In this document: one piece after another, positions 49,340-61,044 of the stretch | How positions within the stretch are numbered: position 1 is the stretch's first letter | How the letters are laid out: each line of letters starts with the position of its first letter | Assembly: GCA_039707465.1 (NCBI GenBank) | Contig: CM077643.1 | Coordinates: 47,586,605 to 47,650,604, forward strand | Length of the DNA: 64,000 nt | Reading direction: 5' to 3' | Origin: Rhabdophis nuchalis | Taxonomy: Eukaryota > Chordata > Lepidosauria > Squamata > Natricidae | The notes under the pieces: model-generated | Databases searched by the model: none | Seen by the model: only the letters and a program-made list of their open reading frames with translations | What the model was told of the DNA's origin: nothing | Program-made: the position numbers and the translations under genes

Positions 49340-52300
49340 CTGGAGATTAGGAGCCAGGATTACTCTGTATTTCCATAGCTGTGTATGTAGAACCAGGGAA
49401 ATCAAATTTGGTTTCCCTGGTTCTATTCTGACATGATGAGTAATCACTAATAGCCTTGAATGTGGGCAGCTGTCCCAGTTGGCAGCTGTCACTGTGCTTG
49501 TGGTAGCAACCTCACAGTTTATGAATCATTTTCAATTGTATTTTTTTGTCTATACACGAGTTCCAAATTGAATGTTCTTGTACAATTTTCCTAATACCAT
49601 ATATATATACATAGTTCTCCCAACTATGCACGTGGCACTTTGGGGAGCCGCAGCAAACTCGTAAGGGTGCCATATGCCAAAGTTTTGTTCTTAATGGGTG
49701 TGCAAAATAAACTACAAACAGCCCTACACTCTGGCTTGGCCTCAGGAAATCATTGACAAGCACTTCACCAGCCCTGTCAAAGAAACAATATTGAACAGTG
49801 TAGGAAGAATCGGGTGATGTTATGACAAGTTTCAACCAGGTAATAATTTGGCCCCTAAGAGATAAGTTTGGGATCCATGTGAATGCTAAGGAGACATCTG
49901 ATGGGTAAATTTGGTCTTGATAAGGCCAACACAGCTCACGGCTACCAAGAACACTGATTTAGAAAGAAACATTACACAGTTTTTAAGAAAACAAACCTTT
50001 GCTTTGCCTAGCATTAATCGTTTTAATATTTGAGTGTCCCTGAAAAAGTTTTATCCAAAAGCCAATTTCAAGGTTGTGATGTGAACTGGATGCAGCTGGA
50101 AATAAGAATTATCAGGGAGTATCTGTGTTTTTATCCTGGAAGGCACCCAAAGTTCACTCGACCACACAGTGAGCCTCATTCCATAAAGGAAGAAAGTCCT
50201 CTCTGAAAATAGGGATGTTCACAGATGAGTGAGATCATTTAAAAGAGTGGGAGGGAATTGCACATGTCTAATTTATTGTATGAATCATATAATGAAGATG
50301 TGCTGGAAAGCTATTCACTGAAGTCTCCCAGCGCATATGATATTCTTGAGTATACAAAGACAAGGCTGCTTTATATATTATGTGAATATGACTCTTGAGA
50401 GGTGATGATGAACAAGCAGTATATACTGCAGGCTTCACACAGATTTCTAGGGCTTTTGTTATCATGAATGGCTGAATCCCTCTTCATTTATTCATTATAA
50501 ACAGGACAACTCATAAAATTAGGCAGTACTTATTGTTCATTTAACCATATAGCTTTCCCCTGAGGATACAAAAATATATCTTCTGTTTTCGGCATCTCCC
50601 TTTCTATTTGCAGTAATTGCTTTGTATTTTTGCAAAGAGAAAAAAAAATTAGTCAGATATTTTCATTGTCCTCACTTGCCTTATTTATTTACATACTTGC
50701 TTACAAGGGCTTATATAGAGTTCCAATCCAAAAAGACACTGAGCACTTAGACTGTATTTCCCTCTTATGGTAAGAAAGAGAAATAAAAATGGTGTAAATG
50801 CATAAAAATGAACAATTACTATAGAAATTCCAAAGAAAACTTTGGTTTCCAAAGACTGAACAAAAAGCCATATAGGTTTTGTTATTCATAGCATTTTGAT
50901 TCCCAAGGTTTAAAACTGTCACACATTGGGAACTGTAGTAAGTCTGCTCTCAGCAGATGTGCTGTTGCAAACAAGGGGGCTGCGACAGAGAAGGTTTGAC
51001 TCCATGAGGATGGGGATGACAACTTCCACACACACACATACAATAAAGGGACTCTGACCCACCCACTCATCTATATCTTATTGGATGAGCAGAAGCCAGA
51101 AGAAGGAGGACATCCCATAGACATCCAGATGTCGTGCAGCCTTTCAATATTCAGTTCTACAAGAGAGGAGGTTCAGATTCAAATATAAAACAAAGCCTTT
51201 TAAAATATGAAACCACTTTTTAAAAATAGCAGGAATCCAATTACATAATATGCAACTGAAAAATAATAGGTCTGGGGTTTAAAAAAAGTTTCAATCTGGA
51301 ATCAAAGAGGACAATAAACTCAGCACCAAGTAATCCTTTCTGCGAAGAATTCTAAAGCCAAGACAACTTTATCTTGTCCTAATAATCATCCACTTTAGCC
51401 TAGGGAAGATTTATTGGGATAAATGAGGTAATAACCAAATCTTACAGGCTGCTCAGAGCTGTGACCTCACCCCCATTCACTGCAGGTTTTGTTTTGTCAT
51501 ACTTTTCAGGATCACCAGATATTCTCACTGAAAAATTCCACAGCAACAGCAGAGTATGCGAAAGTAACAGCTGTGGTTGCCCCCAAGCCCTCACTACCAC
51601 CATCTCCTTCTTTTTAAAGAAGTGTAAAAAAAGTTATGAAAGTGAATAAAGATTAATGTGGGCACCATTAAAAAAAAAATGAAGGCTTGATTTTGGCTGC
51701 TCAAGAGCAAACTGTTCAAACTAATGCAATCAAAGCAGAACTGAAAAATCATCAAATGATTCAAAGTGCAGATTGCACAAAGAAGCAGAAGAAACAAGGG
51801 ATCATATACTCAGCTAGTGTAAGAAAATCACAGACATATACTCTTGCTAGTGCAGGATCACATTCACCAATATAATTCCCTGGAACATCTGTACAAATTA
51901 TCATATGCCAGTAATGAAAAATTGCTGGGAACAGATAACTGATAAAATACAAAAAAAGTGGGCAGGTTTAAATATTGTGGGATTTCTGACTGTAGACAAA
52001 GTTTTGGCTCATAAACCACTAGATGTAACTGTAGCTGCAAAGAAGAAAACGTGGATAAATGAAGTAGCATGAAGTACCAGGGGATAGCACACTAGAATAA
52101 TTGGAAGAGATCAGAAAGTGTCAAGATCTGAAAATTGAAATTGAAACATGATACCATAAACCAGTCATGTTGGTCCTGACACACTGCATGCCAAATTAAA
52201 AAAAAATATTGAATGGCACGTAGAAAATCTGCACATTCACAATATTTCCATCTTCCAAAATGCCCCATTGCTTGCAACTACATATATACTAATACATTAC

Positions 52301-53030
52301 AACAACCTAGATTCTTGGCTATGCAATTCATATGAAGGCCAACACCAGATAAAGAACTGGCAGCTGTGACTTCATAGTGTTGTGAACAGATAACAATAAC
52401 TAATAATCCACAGTTTTAGATTCTTCACGTGCCACTTAACCCCTTTGCCATCCCAAGCTCCAGGGTGAAAACAATTTCTTGTTGCTTGATAATACAAATA
52501 AATGAAAGCTGGCCATCCTTGAAAATAAGGTAATGGGGAAGAAAGAAATGAATTATAGAGCCCCTGTAAACACTTTCCTGTGAAGTATCATCTCTTCTGA
52601 TTAATAATGAAGGAGGGGCAGGCAAGGGGACCATTAAAAAAAAATCCCCATTGCAATCCCAGATGTGACTATCTTCTATAAAAGCCTTCTTGATGCTTTC
52701 TCCAGATAAAATGGAACTGCATCTTCCAGGAATTGCAGTCCCAACACGTACAGGAGGTTTCAAGCAAAGGAAGAATTTCTCTATAAGCATCCTGTCAATT
52801 ATAGGACATCATTAATCAATCAATGACAGGGAGATGGATTGCTGAGGCTCTTGGCCACGAATAAAAGCCAAATCTATCCCCAGTTATCTCGGTACATTAA
52901 CAAATCAGCTCCCTAGATTGGTCATGCACAGTAAAGCACAGAATACTGATGCCCGGAGACCAATTAAAACATACATCAGTTTCTTTCGAATGGATTTTGG
53001 TCCATTTTATAAAGTGTTCTGGGGCAGACA
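49340..53030. other. no recognisable gene or repeat
   Basis: The longest plain stretch in the window. AT-rich, apparently unique; ORFs are under 125 codons and motif-free. An A run sits at 51670. Could be intron or intergenic. Confidence 0.45.
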
Positions 53031-53039
53031 GAACTCCAT

Positions 53040-53112
53040 AAAACAGTCATAAGTATTTGTTCAGTGCTCTTGTAACTTAGAACTGACCACATGGTCATAG
53101 GTCGAGGAGAAG
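53040..53112. mobile_element. Tc1-like MITE terminal fragment
   Basis: 'gtaacttagaactgaccacatggtcat...gtcgagg' is a decayed end of the 17355 family. Confidence 0.4.
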
Positions 53113-53376
53113 CTTGTCTGTTAAATCTATGATTATCTGCCTGAACTGATCCTGCTGAAAAGAGCTCACTTGGTCTAGGCTGGATTACCTTCACTGATCA
53201 TGGTGGTATTGAGGATGGCAGCAAGACTAAACACAGTGCACTTTATTTTGTCTATTTTAAATGTTGTGAATAAAGAATATAATTGAGATAAAAATAAAAA
53301 TAATGATGATACATTAATAGTTCTGTCATCAACTATCAAGGCCCAATCATTTTATGAAATTAAAGAACTGGGGTTT

Positions 53377-53835
53377 TTGTTGTGGCCCAGCCGGCTCCGG
53401 ATGAGCTACTGATGGACTCTTCTAGTGAAGAGTCCTATGAGTCTGCCCTGGAGGAGGAGGGAGACCTTGAGGAAGCAGAGAGTCTCGTTGGCCACCAGGA
53501 GGCGCCTGGGTCATGGAGCAGTGGGGAGGATCAGGGGCAGATTGTCCCTGATGCTAGATTATGCAGGGCTGAGAAAAGGAGGCAACAGTTACATAAGAGG
53601 CAAGCTCGTAAGCCCTGATGAGCACCAGCTAGTTGCTGAGTGGCCCCTCCCAAGAAAGCTTACAAGGAAGGCTTTGGGGAGGGATTATTTGCAGGAAACA
53701 ACAGTTACAACTCCTCATCGGAAATTCTGGCCGTTCGAGTCTACAATTCTCTGTCTGTCTATTACGTGAGTTAGAGCTCGCAGCCAAGGAGATAGTGGCA
53801 AGCAACCAAGGAGATAGTGGCAAATAGCCAAGCTT
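53377..53835 (+). mobile_element. LTR-like fragment with short acidic ORF
   Basis: Begins TGTTGTGGCCCAGCC; its first ~80 bp are homologous to 24731-24814, so it is repetitive. An open frame (53382-53618, 78 aa) is acidic then basic (LLMDSSSEESYES, then AEKRRQQLHKRQARKP). LTR sequences carrying 3' coding tails are seen in the Gypsy element above. No second LTR or TSD is visible. A ~20-bp unit 'ccaaggagatagtggcaa' repeats at 53786 and 53808. Confidence 0.35.
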
Positions 53836-54015
53836 GTGGGGCAGAACAGGTTTTTATAAGTATCTATGAATTAGTGGATGAGAAGACTCATGATCTATTC
53901 TCCAGTCAACCAAGACCAACTCTAGGTTTGAGATGCTTTTGCCCACTTTAGTATCTGCTTTTTGTTTTAACGTCATGTTATGAAGTAACCCAATCGTCAA
54001 CAAATAGGTTTTGAC

Positions 54016-54231
54016 CAGGGGTGGGTTGCTCCCGGCATTACTGCCGGTTCTCTGCGTGTGCATGCACAGTTGCATATAAATTGTTCTGCGCATAAAAAAT
54101 GACTAAAATACATGACGGCAAACAGCATGGGCGACTGGGGAACTGGTTTGGGGATGTGACCAGCTTGCCGTCCCTACCGGTTCAGCACCTAGTTGCAATT
54201 TCCATTATGAACCGGTAGCAACCCACCTGTG
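54016..54231. mobile_element. hAT MITE, TIR CAGGGGTGGGTTGC
   Basis: It begins CAGGGGTGGGTTGCTCCCGG and ends GGTAGCAACCCACCTGTG. Flanks gttttgac (54008-54015) and gttgggac (54232-54239) agree at 6 of 8. Confidence 0.74.
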
Positions 54232-54239
54232 GTTGGGAC

Positions 54240-55030
54240 CTGAAAATGGAGAATCATAACTGTCTGAGGCCCAGGAAGAATGGTAACACCAATGAGTCCT
54301 TCCAGAGACTGTCCAAAGGCTGGGTTCAAACATTACACAAAGCCAAAATGGAAGCTTGTTCATTTTGGCTTGCCTATAGGCTGACTCCATCGCTTGGTTG
54401 TATAAATCATGATTTATAGCTTAGTGAGTGAAGTGATCCCAGCAAGAAGTTATGGTTTCTTCAACAAACTACATTAAAACAAACCATAATGTAATGCAAG
54501 TGCTTTCAATTTCTTCCCCCAAAAATTTTTCTCCTAGCTTTGTGTTTCTTTTTATATGCACAATCTTTATATGCAGGCTTTGCCAAGGAAAGTGAAGGAA
54601 CAAGGAGATCTACTGCCATGGAGTGTCAAAAAGTGAAAGATGAGGCTCTGTACACTGTAAAACATCCTTACCTAAAGCATCTATATCATTGCATAATTCT
54701 TTATAGAGTAAAACAATACTCCCAATTAGGGCAGCCCTTCACTTTGAATGTGAAAAGATCCTTTAAAGCAGACAGGAGCTGTACACTTATCACTTCTCTT
54801 CAGCTCTGTCAATCAAATGCATCTTTCAGGGAATCAGCAAGCTGAGCGCAGCCACACTATTCCAGGAGGAGATGCAGCCTCCCGTGCTGCAAATATTTCT
54901 ATATTTCATGCAAAGGCATGAAGAAAGCCAGCTGGATGGCTTTGGGTCAGTCAATCTCTCTCCCCCAACTCACCTCACAGGGCTGTTGTTCTGGGGAAAA
55001 CAGAAGAGGGAAGGAGTATTGTTTACTGCA
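54240..55030. other. no recognisable feature
   Basis: Apparently unique; the 101-codon frame at 54540-54845 has no motif. Confidence 0.4.
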
Positions 55031-55069
55031 ATGTATTATTTATAAAAATAATAAAAAAAGAAGAAGATG

Positions 55070-55150
55070 AAGATAGATAGATAGATAGATAGAGAGACAG
55101 ACAGGCAGGCAGGCAGGCAGGCAGACAGACAGACAGACAGTCAGACAGAC
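55070..55150 (+). repeat. GATA/GGCA/GACA microsatellite
   Basis: (GATA)n from 55070, then (GGCA)n and (GACA)n to 55150. It is the left flank of a hAT copy. Confidence 0.92.
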
Positions 55151-55424
55151 AGATGTGGCATTCAGCAGATTCTGACCAGTTCTGGAGAACCGCTAGCAGA
55201 AATTTTGAGTAGTTCAGAGAACTGGTAAATGCCAACTCTGGCTGGCCTCACCCCCATCTATTCTCTGCCTCCCAATTCCCAGCTGATTGGGAGGGAATGG
55301 GGATTTTACAGTAACCTTCCCCTGGCGTACGAAGGGAATGGAGATTTTACCATCTCCTTCTCCTGCCATGCCCACCAAGCCACACCCACAGGACTGGTGG
55401 TGGTAAAAAAAGCTTTGAATTCCA
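55151..55424. mobile_element. hAT MITE between tetranucleotide arrays
   Basis: Begins 'gatgtggcattcagcagatt' and ends 'agctttgaattccacag', degenerate forms of the 45804 family termini. The body has 'tgggagggaatggggatttt'. Tetranucleotide repeats abut both ends. Confidence 0.65.
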
Positions 55425-55441
55425 CAGATAGATAGATAGAT

Positions 55442-55524
<83 letters not shown>

Positions 55525-55535
55525 GATAGATAGAT

Positions 55536-55600
<65 letters not shown>
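55423..55600 (+). repeat. (GATA)n array, ~175 bp (Bkm-like)
   Basis: About 42 GATA units with three one-base-phase breaks ('gatgata'). GATA/GACA arrays are the Bkm satellite motif enriched on snake W chromosomes and also scattered on autosomes. Ser/Ile/Tyr/Leu repeat frames on the minus strand are its translation. Confidence 0.95.
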
Positions 55601-55601
<1 letters not shown>

Positions 55602-55619
55602 TCCCCTTCCAAAATATAT

Positions 55620-56095
55620 CTTTCCTCCTTCCAAATGGGAAGTCTGCCTAAGAATCAAAGACTGTCTTTCGCTAACCCATTTTTGTTCCTGTCTCTGCAG
55701 AGCTAGGCATAGATAGTGAAAACAACAAAAAGTTGTTGCGCTGACATTGCCCAAGCTTAGGCTCTTTGTACATGTAAATCTCGTACGCAGGAAGGGGTGG
55801 AGGTTGTGTCACCACAGCGCAGTGCTGCTTTCATCACTTGGTTCCTTACATTCCTTATCTGATACAATACCATCACAGAAAGAGCAAAGAATGTAGCACA
55901 CCTTTGATCAAATTAGCCGTCACCTTCCGCTTCCCAAAGGAAGACAGATGCTCTGCCCCTTTCTGCATGTGGCATTTGCCTGTACAAAGGGGAGGGGGGC
56001 TTGTGTCGCAACAGCACAACATTCTTTTTGTCAGTCTTTGTCCCATAACTGGTCTCTGCTTCGTTTATGTTGTCTTTGCAAACAAGCAAAATGAA
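55620..56095. other. no recognisable feature
   Basis: Apparently unique sequence. Confidence 0.4.
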
Positions 56096-56103
56096 GGCCA
56101 AAT

Positions 56104-56338
56104 CAGTGATGAAATTCAATTTTTTTTACGACCAGTTCTGTGGGCGTGGCTTGGTGGGCATGGTGTGGCTGGCTGGGTGCGGCTGGCTGGGCGTGGCAGG
56201 GGAAGGATACTGCAAAATCGCCATTCCCATCTCACTCTGGGGCCAGCCAGAGGTGGCATTTGCCGGTTCTCTGAACTACTCAAAATTTCCGCTACCGGTT
56301 CTCCAGAACTGGTCAGAACCTGCTGGACTTCACCCCTG
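56104..56338. mobile_element. hAT MITE, TIR CAGTGATGAAATTC
   Basis: It begins CAGTGATGAAATTCAA and ends CTGCTGGACTTCACCCCTG. Flanks ggccaaat (56096-56103) and ggctaaat (56339-56346) make a 7/8 TSD. Tandem 'tggctgggtgcggctggctg' units lie inside. Confidence 0.8.
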
Positions 56339-56349
56339 GGCTAAATGTA

Positions 56350-56940
56350 CGATTTTCATGGGCTTTCCAGACATTGCTTGCAGGCTCTGAAGACGCACAA
56401 TTCTACATTGAATGCCTCCAAGAGCACTTTGGATTCCTCCTGATAGGTTTTATTGCTGGTATTATTCATTTATTTATTAAATAGATTCATATGAAGCCAC
56501 ATCCCAACTCCTGAGTGGCTAACCTGTTAAAAACAGGAGTGGGGGGGGGGGGAATCAACAAATGTTTAAAAATGTACAGTGGCTGCTGAGGATAAGTCCA
56601 AACAAAACAACAGAAAACTCTCAGCAAGTCATCTAACCTTCAGACCCCAAGCCCTGCAGCACATCCTGGCCTTCAGTGCTTTGTCAAGCCATAAAGCATT
56701 GTGCAACAGTAGCAATAACAAAAGGAGGCAGCTACCCTTTGGTTTCCTGCATGACTAATTGTATGTTTCATAAGAAGATTCTTCCCCCAGGAGGTGGAGG
56801 ATGAAGCGAATGGGACTAAAAGCCTGAGCGGAAAACAGAATAAACCTGGCTACTGCAAACACATTTTGTAGTCAACTAACCAGCCAAGCCGACTGTTTTC
56901 TTTTCGAAAAATGTCTATGGATATGCTTCCTCTTTAATTG
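56350..56940. other. no recognisable feature
   Basis: Apparently unique; a G run lies at 56540. Confidence 0.4.
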
Positions 56941-56941
56941 A

Positions 56942-57250
56942 CATAGAATCGTAGAATCGTAGGGCTGGAAGGTACTTCAGAGGTCTTCTTGTCCAACCCC
57001 CTGCTCAAGGCAGGAGTCTTATACATCCCAGTCAAATGGTTGGCCAGTCTATTTTTGAAAACTTCCAGTGATGAAGCACCCACAACCCCAGGAGGCAAGC
57101 TATTTGATTAATTGCCCTCAATGTCAGAAAATGTATCCTTACTTCTAGGTGGGATCGCTCTTTGACAAGCTTCCACCCATTATTTCTTGCCCTGCCCTCT
57201 GGTGCCCTAGAGAATAAATCAGTCCCCCTCTTCTTTGTGATAGAGAACAT
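56942..57250 (-). mobile_element. CR1 LINE, third subfamily, 3' fragment
   Basis: The tail 'atagaatcgtagaatcgtag' is the classical 8-bp CR1 terminal repeat in antisense. The body shares the CR1 ORF2 tail (RARNNGWKLVKERSHLEV) but is more diverged than the other copies. Confidence 0.8.
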
Positions 57251-57443
57251 GGAGAACCTCAGAAGAGCTCTGCTGAATCAGATAAGTGATCTTGGTCTGT
57301 GTGCCACTGAGAAATTGTCACAGAGCCACAAATATGACAGACCTTCTACGTGATTATAAGAAGTTTACAACAGATGGAAATTTTTGTCAATTCATTTCTG
57401 TGGGAAATGAATGCTGGCATCTTAAGATATTGTCTACTTATGA

Positions 57444-57551
57444 CAGGGGTGTCCAAACTTGGGAACTTTAAGAACTTTAAGCTATGCTGGCTGGGGAATT
57501 CTGGGAGTTGAAGTCCACAAGTCTTAAAGTTCCCAAGTTTGGACACCCCTG
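57444..57551. mobile_element. hAT palindromic MITE with deleted left arm
   Basis: CAGGGGTGTCCAAACTTGGG at the left and its exact inverse at the right; ~30 bp of the left arm are lost. Flanks acttatga (57436-57443) and acttagga (57552-57559) make a 7/8 TSD with central TA. Confidence 0.86.
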
Positions 57552-57607
57552 ACTTAGGAGATCCAAGTTATGTTATACGCAACATTAAGCAAATGGGGGG
57601 GGGGGGG

Positions 57608-58005
57608 GAAGGTGGAAGGGACCTTGGAGGTCTTCTAGCCCAACCCCATGCTTAGGTAGGAAACCCTATATCATTTCAGGCAAATGGCTGTCCAATCTCT
57701 TCTTAAAAACTTCCAGTGTTGGAGTACCCACGACTTCTGGAGGCAAGTAGTTGCACTAATTAATTGTTCTAACTGTCAGGAAATTTCTCCTTATTCTAGG
57801 TTGGTTCTCTCCTTGATTAGCTTCCAACCCTTGTTTCTTCTCCTGCCTTCAGGCGCTTTGGAGAATAGCTTGATTCTTTTTCTTTATGGCAGCCCCTTAG
57901 ATGTTGGAAGACTGCTATCATGTAACCCCCTAGTCCTTCTTTTCATTAAACTAGGCATACCAAATTCCTGCAACTGTTCTTTACATGTTTTAGCTTGTTA
58001 TTTTC
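57608..58005 (-). mobile_element. CR1 LINE 3' fragment
   Basis: From 'ggaagggaccttggaggtct' to 'tgcaactgttctttacatgt'; a G run (57595-57607) replaces the usual tail. The reading frame is broken. Confidence 0.8.
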
Positions 58006-58009
58006 CTCT

Positions 58010-58970
58010 TGAAATCTACCACAAATCCTCAAGAAACCAAAAAAAGGCAGATCGTGTGAAACAAATTGGGGAAAGGTTTTTGCAAGCTGATTCAAAATAT
58101 TTACTTTGAATACTTACATAAAAATAGAACCTTTTTTTTAAACTGTAGTCGAAGTTTAGCAGTAGCAGAATGACATCATTCTGCACAACTGAAGGCTCAG
58201 AATAAGTTGTTCAGCAAATATTTGGCCAGTTTCACAAATCTGGACAGATGACTAACAAGCTGTCTGCTTAGATCAGTGTTTTGGAGGCTAATTCTCTATC
58301 ATTAAGAACCAGAAAAACCACACTGGATATACTCCTAATTTATGAGCTACGCTACAATTTGACTGAAGAGAATCATATAGACATGAGGGCAAAATTATTG
58401 CATTAACAAAATTAAAAGTGGGATTCAGTTCAACCTTCTCTAATTTATTGCCATTCAGGTGTGTTGAGTTATGACTCTTGTCATTCCCAACAACACTAAC
58501 TTCCTATTCAGAAAACTAATCAGACACCGGTGACAATTTAAAACTGTGTAAAGCCTTTAAAAGATGCGGAGTACCTACTGACACAACCCCTTCCTTAGCC
58601 TTTGATATACAGAAGACACTTATGTAGTTACTTTCCACTGGGAGAAGTAAAAAGTCCCATCTTGATGCTTCCCTCTGAAAGATTTAGAAAAACAAACATC
58701 TCAATTTTTTGAGAGGAGCCGCTGCCTCAAAAGAGATTGCTGCAGCAATAAATGACTAGAGAGCTTGGCACAGTGGTGCCTCTTCTTATAGGTAAGTGAC
58801 TAACCTTTCTTTCACCATCTTTATCATTGATTTATTACATTTATATGACACCCCCTTCTTTTCTTTTTGCTGTTTCACATTAAGTTGTTAAAAGGGACAA
58901 GAAGAAGGGAAAAGAAGCAAGGGTGATTAAAATATAATACAATACAATATTCTTTATTGGCAAAGTTATC
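58010..58970. other. no recognisable feature
   Basis: Apparently unique, ending in short TACAA repeats at 58935-58950. Confidence 0.4.
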
Positions 58971-58973
58971 GCC

Positions 58974-59212
58974 TGAAATTGAAGACTCATCTTTTCCGCC
59001 TGGCCGGCCTAGGGTAGTCTCTCTCTCTATCGGTTTTTAAATGTATATATATATTTAGTGGGGATTTTTAGTTAAGGGATTTTAGCACAGGAATAAGTTT
59101 AATCTGTTTTAAATTTGTATGTATTTTGTATATTTATTGCTTTTATTTTCCCTGTGCACCGCCCCGAGTCCCTGTGGGGAGAGGGAGCGGTCAATAAATT
59201 CAACATTATTAA
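58974..59212 (+). mobile_element. L2-like LINE 3' end
   Basis: Starts in the last ORF codons ('ctggccggcctagggtagtc') and includes the full UTR 'cctgtgcaccgccccgagtc' to a TTATTA end. Confidence 0.76.
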
Positions 59213-59214
59213 AG

Positions 59215-59825
59215 TGTGATAGGGCACACAAGGAATTTGTCTCCTTGAAAAGAGCATCTTTGCATGAACATTTTATTTATTTATTCACTTCTTTACTAAA
59301 TATCAAAACTGAGGACTTATTTTAAGGGTATGCATGCTGTTTTAAGCCATTTCTTCAATGCCACTTCTGTCAAAATAGGATACATCAACAACTATATTAA
59401 GCTGTAAACGTCAGGTTATTTTTGGAAGCAAACTGAAAAGCTTTATTCCCCCCCCCTCCCTTATCCTCAGCATAAATTGCTTTGTCAGGATGAGGCAGCC
59501 AACTGCCCATGATTTCACAGCCAGCTGCATAGTTAATGCAGCATTACAACAAAAGGCAAAGCAGTGTAGAAACTTCAGTGGCCAAGAAAATATTTTTTTT
59601 AAAAACACAAAAGGGCCAAGACTCATAATCAAACTTGCCCCTAGGGCATTTGATCCCACAGAACTGAGGCTGGTCTAAAGGATAAAAATTAAATATGCCC
59701 CCAACTGACAAATATAACTTTGTCTCAATTAATTAAACTGGATGCTCAGATAAAAGCCTTGCTAGGGTTTATTTTACTTTAAAAAAAGGTTTTCTTGAGG
59801 TTTTTCCTTGCTTGGCTTTTTTTTG
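59215..59825. other. no recognisable feature
   Basis: Apparently unique sequence. Confidence 0.4.
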
Positions 59826-60060
59826 ACAGATAGCAATAGCATTTAGACTTAGATACCACTTCATAGAGCTTTTATAGCCCTCTCTAAGCGGTTTACAGAG
59901 TCAGCATATTGCCCCCAACAATCTGGGTCCTCATTTTACCCACCTTGGAAGGATGGAAGGTTGAGGCACCCTTGAGCATGGTGAGATTCGAACTGCCAAA
60001 CTGCAGGCAGCTGCAGGCAGACAGCGGCAATAGCGTGCATTACTGCACTGCACCACCATC
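59826..60060 (-). mobile_element. tRNA-derived SINE (GCTATT-tail family), full length
   Basis: Antisense copy. The B box rc 'gagattcgaact' is at 59983-59994; the body contains 'cccaacaatctgggtcctca'; the 3' tail is 'agcaatagcatttagactta' at 59834. Confidence 0.72.
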
Positions 60061-60068
60061 CCTTAAGG

Positions 60069-60203
60069 CAGGGGTCTCCAACCTTTGCAACTTTAAGTCT
60101 GAAGGACTTCAGCTCCCAGAATTCTCCAGCCAGCTCTGCTGGCTGGAGAAGTCTGAGAGCTGAAGTCCTTCAGACTTAAAGTTGCAAAGGTTGGAGACCC
60201 CTG
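60069..60203. mobile_element. hAT palindromic MITE, complete hairpin
   Basis: 135 bp with ends CAGGGGTCTCCAACC and its inverse, nearly identical to 7556-7690. Flanks ccttaagg (60061-60068) and ccttaagc (60204-60211) make a 7/8 TSD. Confidence 0.88.
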
Positions 60204-60252
60204 CCTTAAGCAGTACATTAAGGCAAATGTACACTCCTGCTTGTTACCTCGT

Positions 60253-60255
<3 letters not shown>

Positions 60256-60308
<53 letters not shown>
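60256..60308 (+). repeat. (CA)n microsatellite, ~53 bp
   Basis: An uninterrupted CA dinucleotide run. Confidence 0.97.
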
Positions 60309-60309
<1 letters not shown>

Positions 60310-60313
<4 letters not shown>

Positions 60314-60795
60314 TACAAACTGGTATTTGCTGTTTCATTAAAATACAGGAGAAAAACACAAGACATTTTTGACATTTTGCGGTCTTGCGATTTGAAGGCA
60401 GTCCTTGAAGTCTGTGTTTCTCTACAAATCTGAAGAAACTTGTTACAGTAACAGCAGAAAAATGGAAGAACTAAGCATAAAAATATACATATGTAACATG
60501 ACAAAATCTGGTGATGTGAGTCCTGCCCTTTTTTTACAGCAAAGCTTTAATAAAATTGTGGAAGACTTTAAATTACATTTTTCTCTGGGTAAGAGAGCCT
60601 CACCTTTCATGCTCCAGGGACAACTTGCCAATTAGTTGCCAGCTGGTAGAAAGTTGTGATAGGTGTTCTTTCCACTACATGTAGAAGCAAACTCTGCCTC
60701 TCCCTTGACAGACAGACAGGCGATGTTGTAGTAACAACAAAAGTAAAATTACCACAGAACAAGTTGCATTCAGCCCCAGAGATGTTATAAGGGCC
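60310..60795. other. no recognisable feature
   Basis: Apparently unique sequence. Confidence 0.4.
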
Positions 60796-60802
60796 ATTAA
60801 CA

Positions 60803-61040
60803 GGTGGTATGGTGGTTAGAGTACAGTACTGCAGGCTACTTCTGCTGACTGCTGGCTGACTGCAATTTGGCAGTTCAAATCTCACCAGGTTCAAACTTGA
60901 CTCAGCCTTCCATCCTTCTGAGGTGGGTAAAATGAGGACCCAAATTGTTGGGGGCAATATGTTGACTCTGTAAACTGCTTAGAGAGGGCTGTAAAGCACT
61001 GCGAGGTGGTATATAAGTCTAAGTGTTATTGCTATTGCTA
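60803..61040 (+). mobile_element. tRNA-derived SINE (GCTATT-tail family), full length
   Basis: Head 'ggtggtatggtggttagagt' with an A box, B box 'agttcaaatctc' at 60872-60883, body 'gaggacccaaattgttgggg', and tail 'gttattgctattgctaa'. Opposite orientation to 59826-60060, only ~740 bp away. Confidence 0.75.
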
Positions 61041-61044
61041 ATCC

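Noticed and set aside
49031..49436. Glu/Ala/Arg-rich frames as a host exon
   Set aside because: Composition follows the GGAGGCC repeats; frames stay open in several phases, so coding is not supported.
54540..54845. 101-codon frame as a gene
   Set aside because: No recognised motif, weak start context and AT-rich composition equal to its flanks.
55214..55754. Frames of repeated Ser-Ile-Tyr-Leu resembling a membrane protein
   Set aside because: They are the antisense reading of the (GATA)n array.
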